A DNA stretch of 64,000 nt, from positions 1-64,000 of the forward strand of contig DHVE01000031.1 of NCBI GenBank assembly GCA_002412495.1. The letters are read 5' to 3'. The position numbers and the translations under genes are program-made. This document shows, in pieces, positions 8,266 through 16,664 of the stretch. How positions within the stretch are numbered: position 1 is the first letter of the stretch; every line of letters starts with the position of its first letter. Below the pieces are notes generated by a model. The model saw only the letters and a list, made by a program, of their open reading frames with translations, was not told the DNA's origin and ran no database searches. This DNA is from Betaproteobacteria bacterium UBA5216 (GTDB lineage Bacteria > Pseudomonadota > Gammaproteobacteria > Burkholderiales > SG8-41).

Positions 8266-9254
8266 TTAAATTGAATCCTTTCGTGGTTGCTTGACGAAGC
8301 GCAAGACAAAATAGCCTGCAATGGCGGAAATCATCGACCCGCAAAATACACCGAGCTTTACGTGGTTTCGCAAATCCTCCGACTCGAAGGCCAGACCACC
8401 GATAAACAGACTCATGGTAAAGCCGGTGCCGCAGAGTACCGCGACACCGAAAATTTGTCCCGGCGTTGCGCCCGCTGGCCATTCTGCCCATCCCAATTTC
8501 ACCGCCAGCCATGCGGCGGCCATCACGCCCGCTTGCTTGCCCACGAACAATCCGGCGGCAATGCCAAACGGCACGGGCGCAATCAAGTCGGTCAGCGAAA
8601 TACCGGCAAGCCGACAACCAGATAAGGCGCAATACGGCGCACACCGAAACGATTGAACGCAAGCAGTAGCGCCAATCCGGCCAGCGCCAGAACCACGGCG
8701 GTCCAGGACACCTGCGACGTGTAAAACAAACCGATAATGATAATTGCGCCAAGATCGTCGAGAATTGCCAGGGCCGTGAGGAAAACCTTCAGCGATATCG
8801 GGACGCGGCGCCCCAGGATGGCGAGGACACCCAGCGCGAAAGCGATGTCCGTCGCGGCCGGAATCGCCCAACCGCGCAACGCAGGCTGGTTGCCCCAGTT
8901 AGCGGCGACATAAATCAAGGCAGGCGCCACCATGCCCCCTATTGCAGCGGCGCCGGGTAAAACCGCACGCTTGATAGAGGACAGTTCCCCCACCAGGAGT
9001 TCACGTTTGATTTCCAGCCCGACCAAAAGAAAAAACAGGGCCATCAGGCCATCATTGATCCAGAGCAGAAGCGGCAGGTTGGCACCCGGCGAGCCGATGG
9101 GAATGGCCAAGGTCGCGCGATAAAGCGGGGCAGCGGGACTGTTGGCGAGAATTAACGCCACGACGGCCGCGGCCATAAGCAAAAACCCCGCCGCCGTTTC
9201 AAGGCGCAGGAAGTCAGCAATAAACGAAAATGGGCGACGAAGCGGATGGGTCAT
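8266..9254 (-). pseudogene. nhaA: nhaA Na+/H+ antiporter, broken by an internal deletion with frameshift
   Basis: The first 210 or so codons (from ATG 9252-9254) read as a good NhaA: LLWINDGLMALFFLLVGLEI, GWAIPAATDIAFALGVLA and ILDDLGAII with the essential Asp pair. The frame then stops at 8592-8594. The C-terminal part continues in another frame (LTDLIAPVPFG, GLFVGKQAGV with the conserved Lys, CGTGFTMSLFIGGLAF) to 8266. At the junction near 8600-8625 the sequence jumps from the APYLVVGL segment to AGISLTDL, so roughly 65-70 residues normally lying between (including a transmembrane hairpin) are missing. The gene therefore lacks both frame and core helices and is almost certainly inactive, unless this is an assembly error. 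Confidence 0.82.
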
Positions 9255-9492
9255 GTGCGCACTTCAAGGCCATCATTTCCGCCTTTTATACACTCGAAGG
9301 GATGCATATCGATGTCGCGAACCGTCGCTACTTTGTCTTTATTGTCCATGGCTCCATGCGCTCGATAATTGGAACTTCTACAATCTCCGGGGCAGTTCAC
9401 GCTGCACTATAATGGCCGCGTAAAGCAACTCGTGATACTCGACGGCTAAAAGCCGACAATCCAATACCCCCATCCACAATACCAGAGCTGAA
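9255..9492. other. Divergent intergenic region between broken nhaA and tetR
   Basis: 238 bases with no convincing gene. A TATAAT hexamer at 9408-9413 could be a -10 box for the rightward tetR gene, but no good -35 lies 16-18 bases upstream. A TetR operator could lie here; no strong palindrome was recognised. Confidence 0.35.
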
Positions 9493-10077
9493 ATGGCCCG
9501 ACCGCGCGAATTCGACCTTGAACAGGCACTTGAACGCGCGATGCAGAAATTTTGGGCGCAAGGATACGAGGCCACGTCGCTGGATGACTTGTGCGATGCC
9601 ACGGGTCTGGGGCGTTCAAGTCTTTACGCCGCGTTCGGGGACAAGCGTGGCATCTACCTGCGCGCCCTCGCTCATTACGAAGAGGCCGCGGTGAAACGAA
9701 TCACCGCGACCCTGCACGCAAGCGCTTCTCCGCTCGATGCCATCCGGGCGTTCGTGAAACGCATCATCGACGATATCGTGGCGGGGCCGGGTCGCCGCGG
9801 GGGTTTTTTCGGCAACTGCGCGGCGGAACTCGCGCGTCAGGACCGTGCCGCCGCCTCGCAGGTAAAGGCCGGCATCGAGCGCGTGCAAGCTATCTTTCAG
9901 AATGCCCTGCTGAAAGCGCAACGAGCCGGTGAATTGCCGCGAGAGGCGGATACCGGCGCGATCGCCGCGTTCCTCGTGTCCGGCATTCAGGGATTGCGGC
10001 TCGTGGGCAAGGCTAACCCGGAACGCAAAACGCTGGAGAACATCGCCAAGGTGATGCTGCGTTGTATTGAACATTAG
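9493..10077 (+). CDS. TetR-family transcriptional regulator
   Basis: A 194-residue regulator. Residues 8-55 form the TetR helix-turn-helix: AMQKFWAQGYEATSLDDLCD followed by ATGLGRSSLYAAFGDKRGIY, matching the family signature closely. The C-terminal region (about 75-190) is an alpha-helical ligand-binding domain; GGFFGNCAAELA resembles the AcrR/AefR group that often controls redox or detoxification genes. It lies 81 bases upstream of the UGA-containing AhpD-like gene on the same strand and is divergent from the broken nhaA, so the AhpD-like gene is the likeliest target. The ligand is unknown. Confidence 0.9.
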   Translation: MARPREFDLEQALERAMQKFWAQGYEATSLDDLCDATGLGRSSLYAAFGDKRGIYLRALAHYEEAAVKRITATLHASASPLDAIRAFVKRIIDDIVAGPGRRGGFFGNCAAELARQDRAAASQVKAGIERVQAIFQNALLKAQRAGELPREADTGAIAAFLVSGIQGLRLVGKANPERKTLENIAKVMLRCIEH

Positions 10078-10080
10078 CGT

Positions 10081-10110
10081 TTGCCTGTTATGGACTGCAT
10101 GGTTCATAAT
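10081..10110 (+). promoter_or_regulatory. Possible sigma70 promoter of the AhpD-like selenoprotein gene
   Basis: TTGCCT at 10081-10086 and CATAAT at 10105-10110 are separated by 18 bases, giving matches of 4/6 and 5/6 to the consensus hexamers. It lies between tetR and the AhpD-like gene, leaving a leader of about 40 bases before the ATG at 10159. Confidence 0.38.
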
Positions 10111-10158
10111 TCAGGGAAGGGACGGACCTGCCGTTCCAACCAAACAGAAAGGCAAACC

Positions 10159-10752
10159 ATGTCCAGAATCGATCCCTTGCCGCCCGGCGCGATTCCCGAA
10201 GTCGCGGGCATATTCGAGAGCATCAAGGCCACCGGCCACTACGTTCCCAACAGCCAGTTGATCCTGCAGCGCAAGCCGGCCATTCTCAAGGGATTGCGCG
10301 CGTTAAGCGCGGCCGTCATGGACCCAGCGGGCGAAGTCTCGCTTGGCCTGAAGCGGCTGCTGGCCTACGTGGTGGCCCGTGTGCATGGTTGCCATTATTG
10401 AATGGCGCACAATGCTGGAGGGTCGCTCCAGCAAGGCATCGGCAAGGAAAAACTGGCCGCGGTATGGGAATACAAGACCAGCCCTTATTACAGCGAGGCC
10501 GAGCGGGCAGCGCTTGATCTGGCGATCGCTGCCGCGTCACAACCCAACGACGTCACCGATGAATTGTTCGCGCACGTTAAGCAGCATTGGACAGAAGGGC
10601 AGATCATCGAGATCGTGGCGCTCGTGTCGTATTTCGGTTTCATGAATCGCTTCAACGACACGATGGCAACGCCGCTCGAGGAAGAGCCCATCGAAACAGC
10701 ACGGGAACATATCTCGCAGCACGGATGGACGCTGGGCAAGCACGGCCGCTAA
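10159..10752 (+). CDS. AhpD-like/carboxymuconolactone decarboxylase-family selenoprotein with in-frame TGA (CxxU)
   Basis: Read through one in-frame TGA at 10399-10401, this is a 197-residue protein of the AhpD/CMD alkylhydroperoxidase-like fold. The TGA is codon 81 and gives the motif GCHYUMAHNAGG: Cys78 and Sec81 form a CxxU version of the family's redox CxxC, with a His three residues on. The frame stays open for 116 codons after the TGA, with family-like sequence (EAERAALDLAIAAA, FGFMNRFNDTM). The start is ATG 10159 with AGAAAGG about 8 bases upstream. A perfect hairpin with a GGTCG loop begins 12 bases after the TGA (separate entry). AhpD-like CxxU selenoproteins are known from metagenome surveys. 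It would act as a cytoplasmic thiol/selenol peroxidase or reductase. The alternative, a nonsense mutation, is possible but would have to hit exactly this Cys. No sel genes are in the window. Confidence 0.85.
10399..10401 (+). other. In-frame TGA, predicted selenocysteine codon
   Basis: TGA follows TGC CAT TAT in the CxxC position of the AhpD-like frame and is followed in the same frame by ATG GCG CAC. Gene finders will end one gene here and start another at the ATG of 10402. Confidence 0.83.
10413..10433 (+). promoter_or_regulatory. Bacterial SECIS-like hairpin
   Basis: TGCTGGAG / GGTCG / CTCCAGCA form an 8-bp perfect stem with a 5-base loop. The loop guanines are 20-21 bases after the TGA. 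In the E. coli fdhF SECIS the stem begins about 11 bases after UGA and the SelB-contacting GG of its AGGUCU loop sits about 22 bases on, so spacing and loop agree well. It is within the coding sequence, as bacterial SECIS elements are. Confidence 0.8.
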
Positions 10753-10850
10753 CGATCCGAACCAGCGCAAGTAAGGATGTGGAAAAATAATAATAAAATC
10801 AATCCCTTACAAACGCATATCTCACGGGGCTGATGCGCGCCATGCCTGTG

Positions 10851-11849
10851 CTACTGCGGCTTGATCCCCGCCGCCTTGACCACGCGCGACCACTTGGCCA
10901 TCTCGGCACGCAGGAACGCGGCAAATTCATCCGGCGCGTTGCCTCCGGGCTGAAGCCCTTCCGCGGACATCCGCTCTCTTAAGTCCGCCGCGCGCAGCGC
11001 CCGCGCTGTTTCCTGATGCAACCGATCCACGATGGCAGGCGGCGTACCGCCCGTGGTGAACAAGCCAAACCATTGTGTCGCTTCGTAACCCTGAACGCCG
11101 GACTCGGCGATGGTCGGCACATCCGGCATCGACGGCACGCGCGCCTTGGTGGTGACGCCCAGCGCGCGCATGCGTCCGGTCCGCACGTAAGGCAATGACG
11201 ACGGCGGCGTGGAAAACTGAAGCGGCACCTCCCCTGACATCAACGCAATCGACCCGGGCCCCGAACCCTTGTAGACGACAATCAAAATGTTCGTGCTGGT
11301 CATGAGTTTGAACAGTTCCGCGGCCATATGCGGCGTACCGCTGATACCGGGTGATGCAACGGCCAGCGAACCCGGCTTGGCCCTTGCCAGCGCGATGACA
11401 TCCTTGACGCCGCGCGCGGGCAACGACGGGTGCGCCACCAGGACGTTTGCGGAGTCCGCAACCAGCGTGATGGGGGCCAGATCGCGCAGCGTGTCATACG
11501 GCATGCGCGCGAAGATGCTGGGATTGACCGCAACCGCCGCCGGCGGGATCACCAGCGTATGGCCATCGGGCTGCGATTTCGCGGCAATGTCCGTGCCCAG
11601 CATGCTGCTTGCACCGGGGCGGTTCTCCACCACCACCTGCTGCCCCAAATGCTCGGATAGCTTTTGTGCAAGAAAACGGCCCATGATGTCACTGCCGCCT
11701 CCGGGGGAACTTGGCACGATCATGCGCAGCGGCTTTTGCGGAAACGTTTGCGCGTGGATCGCGCCGATAAACAGGCACTGAACCATGACCAGGCGGCACA
11801 GCCTCACACTTGTCTTCACGGGGGCGAAACAGGCGGATAACGGATTCAT
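10851..11849 (-). CDS. Bug/TctC-family periplasmic solute receptor
   Basis: A 332-residue tripartite tricarboxylate transporter receptor. A signal peptide at residues 1-33 ends at IHAQ. The family signatures are present: RMIVPSSPGGGSDIMGR, where the loop contacts the ligand carboxylate, and VVENRPGASSMLGTDIAA. It would bind an organic acid in the periplasm and deliver it to a TctA/TctB permease, though no such permease is in the window. The ATG overlaps the stop of the upstream Bug gene by ATGA, so it is the last gene of a tandem of three receptors. The ligand cannot be predicted. Confidence 0.9.
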   Translation of the reverse strand: MNPLSACFAPVKTSVRLCRLVMVQCLFIGAIHAQTFPQKPLRMIVPSSPGGGSDIMGRFLAQKLSEHLGQQVVVENRPGASSMLGTDIAAKSQPDGHTLVIPPAAVAVNPSIFARMPYDTLRDLAPITLVADSANVLVAHPSLPARGVKDVIALARAKPGSLAVASPGISGTPHMAAELFKLMTSTNILIVVYKGSGPGSIALMSGEVPLQFSTPPSSLPYVRTGRMRALGVTTKARVPSMPDVPTIAESGVQGYEATQWFGLFTTGGTPPAIVDRLHQETARALRAADLRERMSAEGLQPGGNAPDEFAAFLRAEMAKWSRVVKAAGIKPQ

Positions 11850-12820
11850 TGGTCGAGCGTAATCTTGGCCGCGCGCGCGACTTTCGTATATTCGGCAATT
11901 TCGCGCCGCATGCGCTCTGAAAACGCAGCCGGTGTCGTGAGAACGACTTCGGAACCGGTCGATTCAAAGCGATCACGCATCTCCGGCGTGGACTTATAGG
12001 CTTTCACGATCTCATCGTAGAGCCGCGCGACGATGGCCCTCGGCGTGCCCGCCGGCGCGAGCAGTGCATACCACCCGCCAAACTCCGCGCCCTGCACGCC
12101 CGCCTCGGCCAAGGTCGGCGTGTCCGGCAACACCTTGAGCCGGGTTGCATTGGCCGCCGCAAGCACGCGGGTACGGTTACCCTTGATGAATTGCAACTGG
12201 TTCTGCACGGAATCCAGTGAAGCCTGCACCTCGCCCGCGACCAGCGCCGCCGCCGCGGGCGCACCGCCCCTGTACGGCACATGCGTCAGGCGCATGCCGG
12301 TGCGCAGGTTGATGAATTCCATGCCGAAATGCGCGATGCTCGCCGGCCCAAACGACGAATACGACATGCCGGGACGACCCTTCGTTAATGCCACCAGCTC
12401 GGCAACCGAATGCGCCGCCACATTGGGGTGAACCACGAGCACGAACGGCGACGATACGGCGATGGTTATCGGCGCAAAATCGCGCAGCGCGTCGAACGGC
12501 AGTTTGGGAAACACCGCGGAGTTCGCCACCAATTGCCCATTGGTCCCCGCGAGCAATGTGTAGCCATCCGGCGCCGCCTTGGCCACGAGATCGACCCCAA
12601 TGATGCCGTTGGCGCCGGGGCGGTTGTCGACCACGAACGTCTGCCCGAGTGTCTCGCTCAACTTGTGCGCCACACTGCGCGCCATCACATCGGATGGGCC
12701 GCCGGGCTGCGTTGGATTAACGATGCGCACCGGGCGTTCCGGCCACTTTTGCGCATATGCCGGAACACACCATGCCGCCCAACCCGCCGCCAATACAACA
12801 ACACACCCACTTGCGCCCAT
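11846..12820 (-). CDS. Bug/TctC-family periplasmic solute receptor
   Basis: A 324-residue receptor. The chosen start is the ATG at 12818-12820 because GGGGAGGAG lies directly upstream and a clean signal peptide follows (MGASGCVVVLAAGWAAWC, cleavage after AYAQ); the longer open frame to 12988 would overlap the preceding gene. Family motifs: RIVNPTQPGGPSDVMARSVA and VVDNRPGANGIIG. The middle gene of three Bug genes in tandem, translationally coupled to the next by ATGA. Pairwise the three are clearly divergent, so they are not recent duplicates and may bind different acids. Confidence 0.9.
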   Translation of the reverse strand: MGASGCVVVLAAGWAAWCVPAYAQKWPERPVRIVNPTQPGGPSDVMARSVAHKLSETLGQTFVVDNRPGANGIIGVDLVAKAAPDGYTLLAGTNGQLVANSAVFPKLPFDALRDFAPITIAVSSPFVLVVHPNVAAHSVAELVALTKGRPGMSYSSFGPASIAHFGMEFINLRTGMRLTHVPYRGGAPAAAALVAGEVQASLDSVQNQLQFIKGNRTRVLAAANATRLKVLPDTPTLAEAGVQGAEFGGWYALLAPAGTPRAIVARLYDEIVKAYKSTPEMRDRFESTGSEVVLTTPAAFSERMRREIAEYTKVARAAKITLDQ

Positions 12821-12896
12821 GCGTCTCCTCCCCGAAAGCTCGTATTGCAGGCGCGCGCACGACTGAAGCGCCGCCGCCATTTTTAGACTTGTATCA

Positions 12897-13997
12897 TCAC
12901 TCCAGCTTGATGCCGGCGGCCTTGATGACTTTCCCCCATTTGGCGACCTCGTCACGCACATAGGCGGCCCATTGCCGCGGGCTTCCATGCAAAGGTTCCG
13001 CGCCGATGTCGGCGAAGCGGTCGCGCATGGTGGCGGTCTGTACGACGCGATTGATTTCGCTGTTGAGTCGCGACACCGGCTCGGCCGCGATGCCCGCCGG
13101 CGCGAACAAGCCTATCCAGTTACGCGCCTCGAACCCGGCAACGCCGGCCTCGATCATCGTCGGCACTTCCGGCACGGACTGATGGCGCTGCATGCTGGTG
13201 ATAGCCAGCGCGCGTACGCGCCTGGATTGCGCGAGCGGCAGGATGGACGAGGTCGGCGAAAAAATCATGCTGAGCTGGCCACTGGCGACATCGGTATTGG
13301 CGTAGGCCGTGCCGCGATACGCAACATGCAGCATGCGTATGCCGGCGCGCAAGCTGAAGAGCTCCCCGGTCAGGTGCGGGCCGCCGCCCGCGCCCGCGGA
13401 ACCATAGGTCAACTCCCCAGGCCGCCCCTTGGCGAACGCAATCAGTTCGCGCACCGATTTCACGGGCAATGACGGATGCACCGCGAGCAGAAACGGCACC
13501 GAACCCATGATCGCGATGGGTTCCAGATCCCGCAGCATGTCATAGGGCAACTTCGTATGCAGGTTGTAAGCCATCGCCATCGACCCCGGCGCGTTTAGCA
13601 GCGTATAGCCATCGGGAGCGCTGCGCGCCACCATTTCGGCGCCGATATTGCCGGAAGCACCCGGCCGGTTGTCGACGATAAACTGTTGCCCGAAAGCCCG
13701 CGACAGCTCCGACATGACCAGTCGCCCCACGACATCATTGCCGGCACCAGCCGGGTAACCGACGATTACGCGCACCGCCTTGGAAGGATAGCCCTGCGCG
13801 CTGGCAAAGGCCGTCACGAGCACCGCGCCTGCGCCCATACTCGATGCGAGAAGATTGCGAAGTCGCGTCCAACAGACGCTTGCGCTGCCATGTGTACCAA
13901 ACACGATGCGCCGCCGCGCCTGCTCCCGATACACGCCATGTCGTAGATTCACCACCCTGCAACGCTCCCGGTTTTCCGCTTCCCCGACGCGATTCAC
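12897..13997 (-). CDS. Bug/TctC-family periplasmic solute receptor
   Basis: First gene of the tandem of three. The core begins GYPSKAVRVIVGYPAGAGND and VDNRPGASGNIGAEMVA, both typical of Bug receptors. The start is uncertain: the frame opens with GTG at 13997, but a GTG at about 13904, preceded by GGAGCAGG, gives a more normal signal peptide (about 37 residues, ending AFASAQ). If the palindrome at 14006-14029 is the operator and promoter, the shorter start is more likely. The protein would be 335 residues from the downstream GTG. Confidence 0.87.
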   Translation of the reverse strand: MNRVGEAENRERCRVVNLRHGVYREQARRRIVFGTHGSASVCWTRLRNLLASSMGAGAVLVTAFASAQGYPSKAVRVIVGYPAGAGNDVVGRLVMSELSRAFGQQFIVDNRPGASGNIGAEMVARSAPDGYTLLNAPGSMAMAYNLHTKLPYDMLRDLEPIAIMGSVPFLLAVHPSLPVKSVRELIAFAKGRPGELTYGSAGAGGGPHLTGELFSLRAGIRMLHVAYRGTAYANTDVASGQLSMIFSPTSSILPLAQSRRVRALAITSMQRHQSVPEVPTMIEAGVAGFEARNWIGLFAPAGIAAEPVSRLNSEINRVVQTATMRDRFADIGAEPLHGSPRQWAAYVRDEVAKWGKVIKAAGIKLE

Positions 13998-13999
13998 GA

Positions 14000-14344
14000 T
14001 AGCACGTTATGGACTAATTAGTCTATAACATCATTCTCACGAGTGACGTCGTCGCCACTCCAATCCCCGTGCGGGACGAAAGAGATAGGCCTGCATGTAC
14101 ATTGCCCGGCGGCCGCAGGCCACCTGCACGTGGCGTATCGCATTTGGCGCGCGCAAAGTCGCGCTCGTAAACGACACGTGCTCAATGTCATCAATCAAGG
14201 GGCCACGTTCTGGCACACGCCCGCTAACAGAAGCGGTCAAGGCAGTCGTTGTCGATTTCCGAGTGTCACCTGGAACGGCTGCGTCTGAACCGGCCATCCC
14301 ACTCAAAGCCGTTGCGATATCCATTCGACCGGCCGTACCACCCT
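14000..14344. other. Intergenic region upstream of the Bug tandem
   Basis: About 345 bases without a convincing gene. Open frames exist on both strands (14095-14406 plus and 14037-14378 minus) but their translations look like unrelated low-similarity sequence rich in Arg and Pro. The only clear structure is the palindrome at 14006-14029. Confidence 0.5.
14006..14029. promoter_or_regulatory. Palindromic operator candidate
   Basis: A perfect 12-bp palindrome GACTAATTAGTC (14012-14023) is flanked by GTTAT on the left and ATAAC on the right, so the dyad extends to 24 bp with one mismatched pair. It lies 9 bases upstream of the longest possible start of the Bug tandem. The size and symmetry suit a dimeric GntR- or MarR-type repressor; no regulator gene adjoins it. 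Confidence 0.5.
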
Positions 14345-14848
14345 TCACTTCGGTTTTCCAAACCCGCCTGTTATCCACGCCTCCGCGCTGGCGGTGTTTA
14401 ATTTGAAGTCTGGCCGGACCGTTACCTGCGCCAGTTGAGCGCCATCCGGGTCATGCGCGCTGAGCAGTGCATGCGGGTCGTCGTCGTGGGGCACAACATC
14501 CAGTGCAACACGGATGGGCTGGTCTTTCACCATGATCGTGATTGTCTTGTGCAGCAAGGCCTGCATGTGCTGTTCGTGGCGAAGCACGACTTCAGAGGCT
14601 GTCTTGACCAGGGTATTAAAGGCGTTGCCATCGAGCGGCTTCGGATTCTTTTTATCGCGTCCCATGGTCCATGGCCCCACCAGAGCGGGTTCGGGTTGAC
14701 CATCCCGAATCATTTCCACGGCCCAGCCGTCGTCATCGCCGTTTTTAATGACTCGTGCAGTCCACCCCCTTTGCACCCATAGGCGCGGTTCATTGATGAT
14801 GGGAGTTTCGTCCGACTCAAGGTCTGTTTGATCGCGGGATGTAGTCAT
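14345..14848 (-). CDS. Hypothetical acidic protein
   Basis: A 167-residue protein I do not recognise. It is hydrophilic and acidic at its N terminus (MTTSRDQTDLESDETPIINE), then RLWVQRGWTARVIKNGDDDG, which reads like a small beta-rich domain, a helical middle (TLVKTASEVVLRHEQHMQAL) and a second beta-rich part (ITIMVKDQPIRVALDVVPHD). There is no signal peptide or membrane segment. Codon use resembles its neighbours, so it is likely a real gene rather than a shadow. It is monocistronic on the minus strand between the Bug tandem and a TcuA-like gene; nothing indicates a function. Confidence 0.65.
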   Translation of the reverse strand: MTTSRDQTDLESDETPIINEPRLWVQRGWTARVIKNGDDDGWAVEMIRDGQPEPALVGPWTMGRDKKNPKPLDGNAFNTLVKTASEVVLRHEQHMQALLHKTITIMVKDQPIRVALDVVPHDDDPHALLSAHDPDGAQLAQVTVRPDFKLNTASAEAWITGGFGKPK

Positions 14849-14975
14849 GGCGGTAGTGTAACGTCACTGGCCGCTGCGCGCCGCTCGGCGCGAGACCACC
14901 GCGGTATGAAATGGCCACCCCTCATTCAACACCGAAACCAGACCGGTCAAGGCGACGAAGCGCCCTACGCCCACA

Positions 14976-16478
14976 TCAAACCATCAGCGGCGCCACCTGC
15001 CCCTTCGCCGCCGCCGCAGCCCCCGCGCCGGCGATGCGCCCGAACACACACCCGGACACCAGCCCGGTACCCGCGGGGTAGTTGAAGTAAAAAATGCCGC
15101 CGACCATTTCGCCCGCGGTATACAGCCCCGGAATCGGAAACTGATTCACATCCATCACTTGCCCCGTCTCGGGCGTGATGCGCAAGCCGCCAAAGGTAAA
15201 CGTCACGCCGCAGGTCACGGCGTACGCTTCGTAGGGCGGCGTGTCGAGCGCCAACGCCCAGTTGGTTTTGGGCGGCTCGATGCCCACGGTACAGCGGCCG
15301 TCCTTGATAGCGCGATCAAACGGCACTTCCGTGCGTATCGATGCATTGAATTCGCGCACGGTTTTCAGAAAACCTTGCGGATTCACGCCTTCGAGTTTGC
15401 CCGCGAGTTCTTCCAGCGTTTGCGCGACCACCTTGGTAACTTCTTTCTCACTATACGAGGGCCGCAACAGCGGCTTCGCCTTGGCGTCGAACACCTGCCA
15501 CGCAAACTGGCCCGTTTGCTTTAACACCTCCGCGCCGTACTTGGCGTAGGTGTAGTTGTAAAAATCCACACCTTCATCCACAAAGCGTTTGCCCTCGGCG
15601 TTGATCATCAGCGAATACGGATAACTGTGGCGATATGAGCTGTGGCGCGCGTTGATGTTGCCGAACTCCGGCGCGTAACGCTCCCACGACACGGCGTGCC
15701 GGCCCGACCAGTTGCCATACGGACACGCGCCAATATCCAGCGCCATCTTTAAACCGTCGCCAACGTTAAAGCGCGTGCCGCGCACCTTGGCGAGTTCCCA
15801 GCCCTGCCCCAAATAACGCGTGCGCCATTCAGGATTCGCCTCGAAGCCGCCGCAGGCCAGCACCACGGTGCGTGCGCGAAACGTGGTTTGTTTGCCCTTG
15901 CATTTGGCGGTGACACCGAGCACCTGTTCGCCGTCATACAGCAGCGATACTGCGCGCGTGTCGTAAAAAATCTCCACGCCCTTTTTTACCGCGCCGTCGG
16001 TCAGGTATTGCACCAGCCCCGGCCCGCCTCCGTTCACTTCGACCGGCATGCGGCCATAAAATTTGCGTTTGCCGTTTTCCTGCACCGCTGAATTGCGATA
16101 GTTCAGCACGAAGCGCACGCCCTGCTGGCGCAGCCAAATCAGGGTATCAAGGCTCTGCGTGATCAGCGCCTCGCTCAATTGCGGATCAGTACGGAAATTT
16201 GTCACGCGATACAGATCATCGTAGAACAGATCGCGCGTGTTCATCTCCCAATCGGTGTTGCGCACTTCTTCATCGGAGATATCAACGATTTTTTGTAAAT
16301 CTTCCACCGACTCGAAGGCGAATCGCAGCACGCCGCCGGCAAAGCGGCTGTTGCCGCCGGATTCGTCCACCGATGCCGCTTCGAGCATCGCCACGCGTGC
16401 GCCCGCGTCACGCGCGGTCAATGCCGCGCATAGAGCGGCATTACCTTTGCCCACTACCAGTACGTCCCATTGTTGCAT
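14976..16478 (-). CDS. tcuA: TcuA-like FAD-dependent tricarballylate dehydrogenase, copy 1
   Basis: A 500-residue flavoprotein of the fumarate reductase/TcuA family. The FAD-binding motif DVLVVGKGNAALCAALTA is at residues 5-22; VVLACGGFEANPEWR near 208 and the C-terminal IPGLYTAGEMVGGIFYFNYP segment near 450 are typical. Characterised TcuA oxidises tricarballylate to cis-aconitate and needs a TcuB electron carrier, which is not adjacent here. A Bug receptor gene lies just upstream in the same orientation, beyond a repeat region. This is one of three TcuA-like genes in 12 kb; each may act on a different tricarboxylate or other acid. Confidence 0.82.
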   Translation of the reverse strand: MQQWDVLVVGKGNAALCAALTARDAGARVAMLEAASVDESGGNSRFAGGVLRFAFESVEDLQKIVDISDEEVRNTDWEMNTRDLFYDDLYRVTNFRTDPQLSEALITQSLDTLIWLRQQGVRFVLNYRNSAVQENGKRKFYGRMPVEVNGGGPGLVQYLTDGAVKKGVEIFYDTRAVSLLYDGEQVLGVTAKCKGKQTTFRARTVVLACGGFEANPEWRTRYLGQGWELAKVRGTRFNVGDGLKMALDIGACPYGNWSGRHAVSWERYAPEFGNINARHSSYRHSYPYSLMINAEGKRFVDEGVDFYNYTYAKYGAEVLKQTGQFAWQVFDAKAKPLLRPSYSEKEVTKVVAQTLEELAGKLEGVNPQGFLKTVREFNASIRTEVPFDRAIKDGRCTVGIEPPKTNWALALDTPPYEAYAVTCGVTFTFGGLRITPETGQVMDVNQFPIPGLYTAGEMVGGIFYFNYPAGTGLVSGCVFGRIAGAGAAAAAKGQVAPLMV

Positions 16479-16541
16479 TTACAAACCCTTTCGCAGTCAG
16501 GTCGCACGGTGCTCATCAATAAGCAGCACGACACTTGGGAA

Positions 16542-16633
16542 CTCCTTCCCCTTCAGGGGGAAGGTTGGGATGGGGGAGGGGCAAACTCACAAAGCACCCC
16601 ATCCCCGCCCTAACCCTCCCCTTGAAGGGGAGG
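16542..16633. repeat. Paired palindromic repeat (CCCCTTCAGGGGG type), copy A
   Basis: Two related arms face each other: CTTCCCCTTCAGGGGGAAGG at 16545-16564 and CCTCCCCTTGAAGGGGAGG at 16615-16633, each itself a hairpin, with GGGATGGGGG and its inverse CCCCATCCCC between them. The same arrangement recurs at 27131-27235, so this is a dispersed element, not just a terminator. Confidence 0.75.
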
Positions 16634-16664
16634 AAATGAATAGGCAACACCTCGCCAAAGGCGG

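Noticed and set aside
8266..9254. nhaA break read as programmed frameshift or selenocysteine
   Set aside because: There is no slippery heptamer or SECIS-like hairpin, and about 65-70 residues are missing, which recoding cannot explain.
14037..14406. Open frames of about 100 codons on both strands in the gap upstream of the Bug tandem
   Set aside because: The sequences look like shadows in GC-rich DNA; no start site or recognisable domain.
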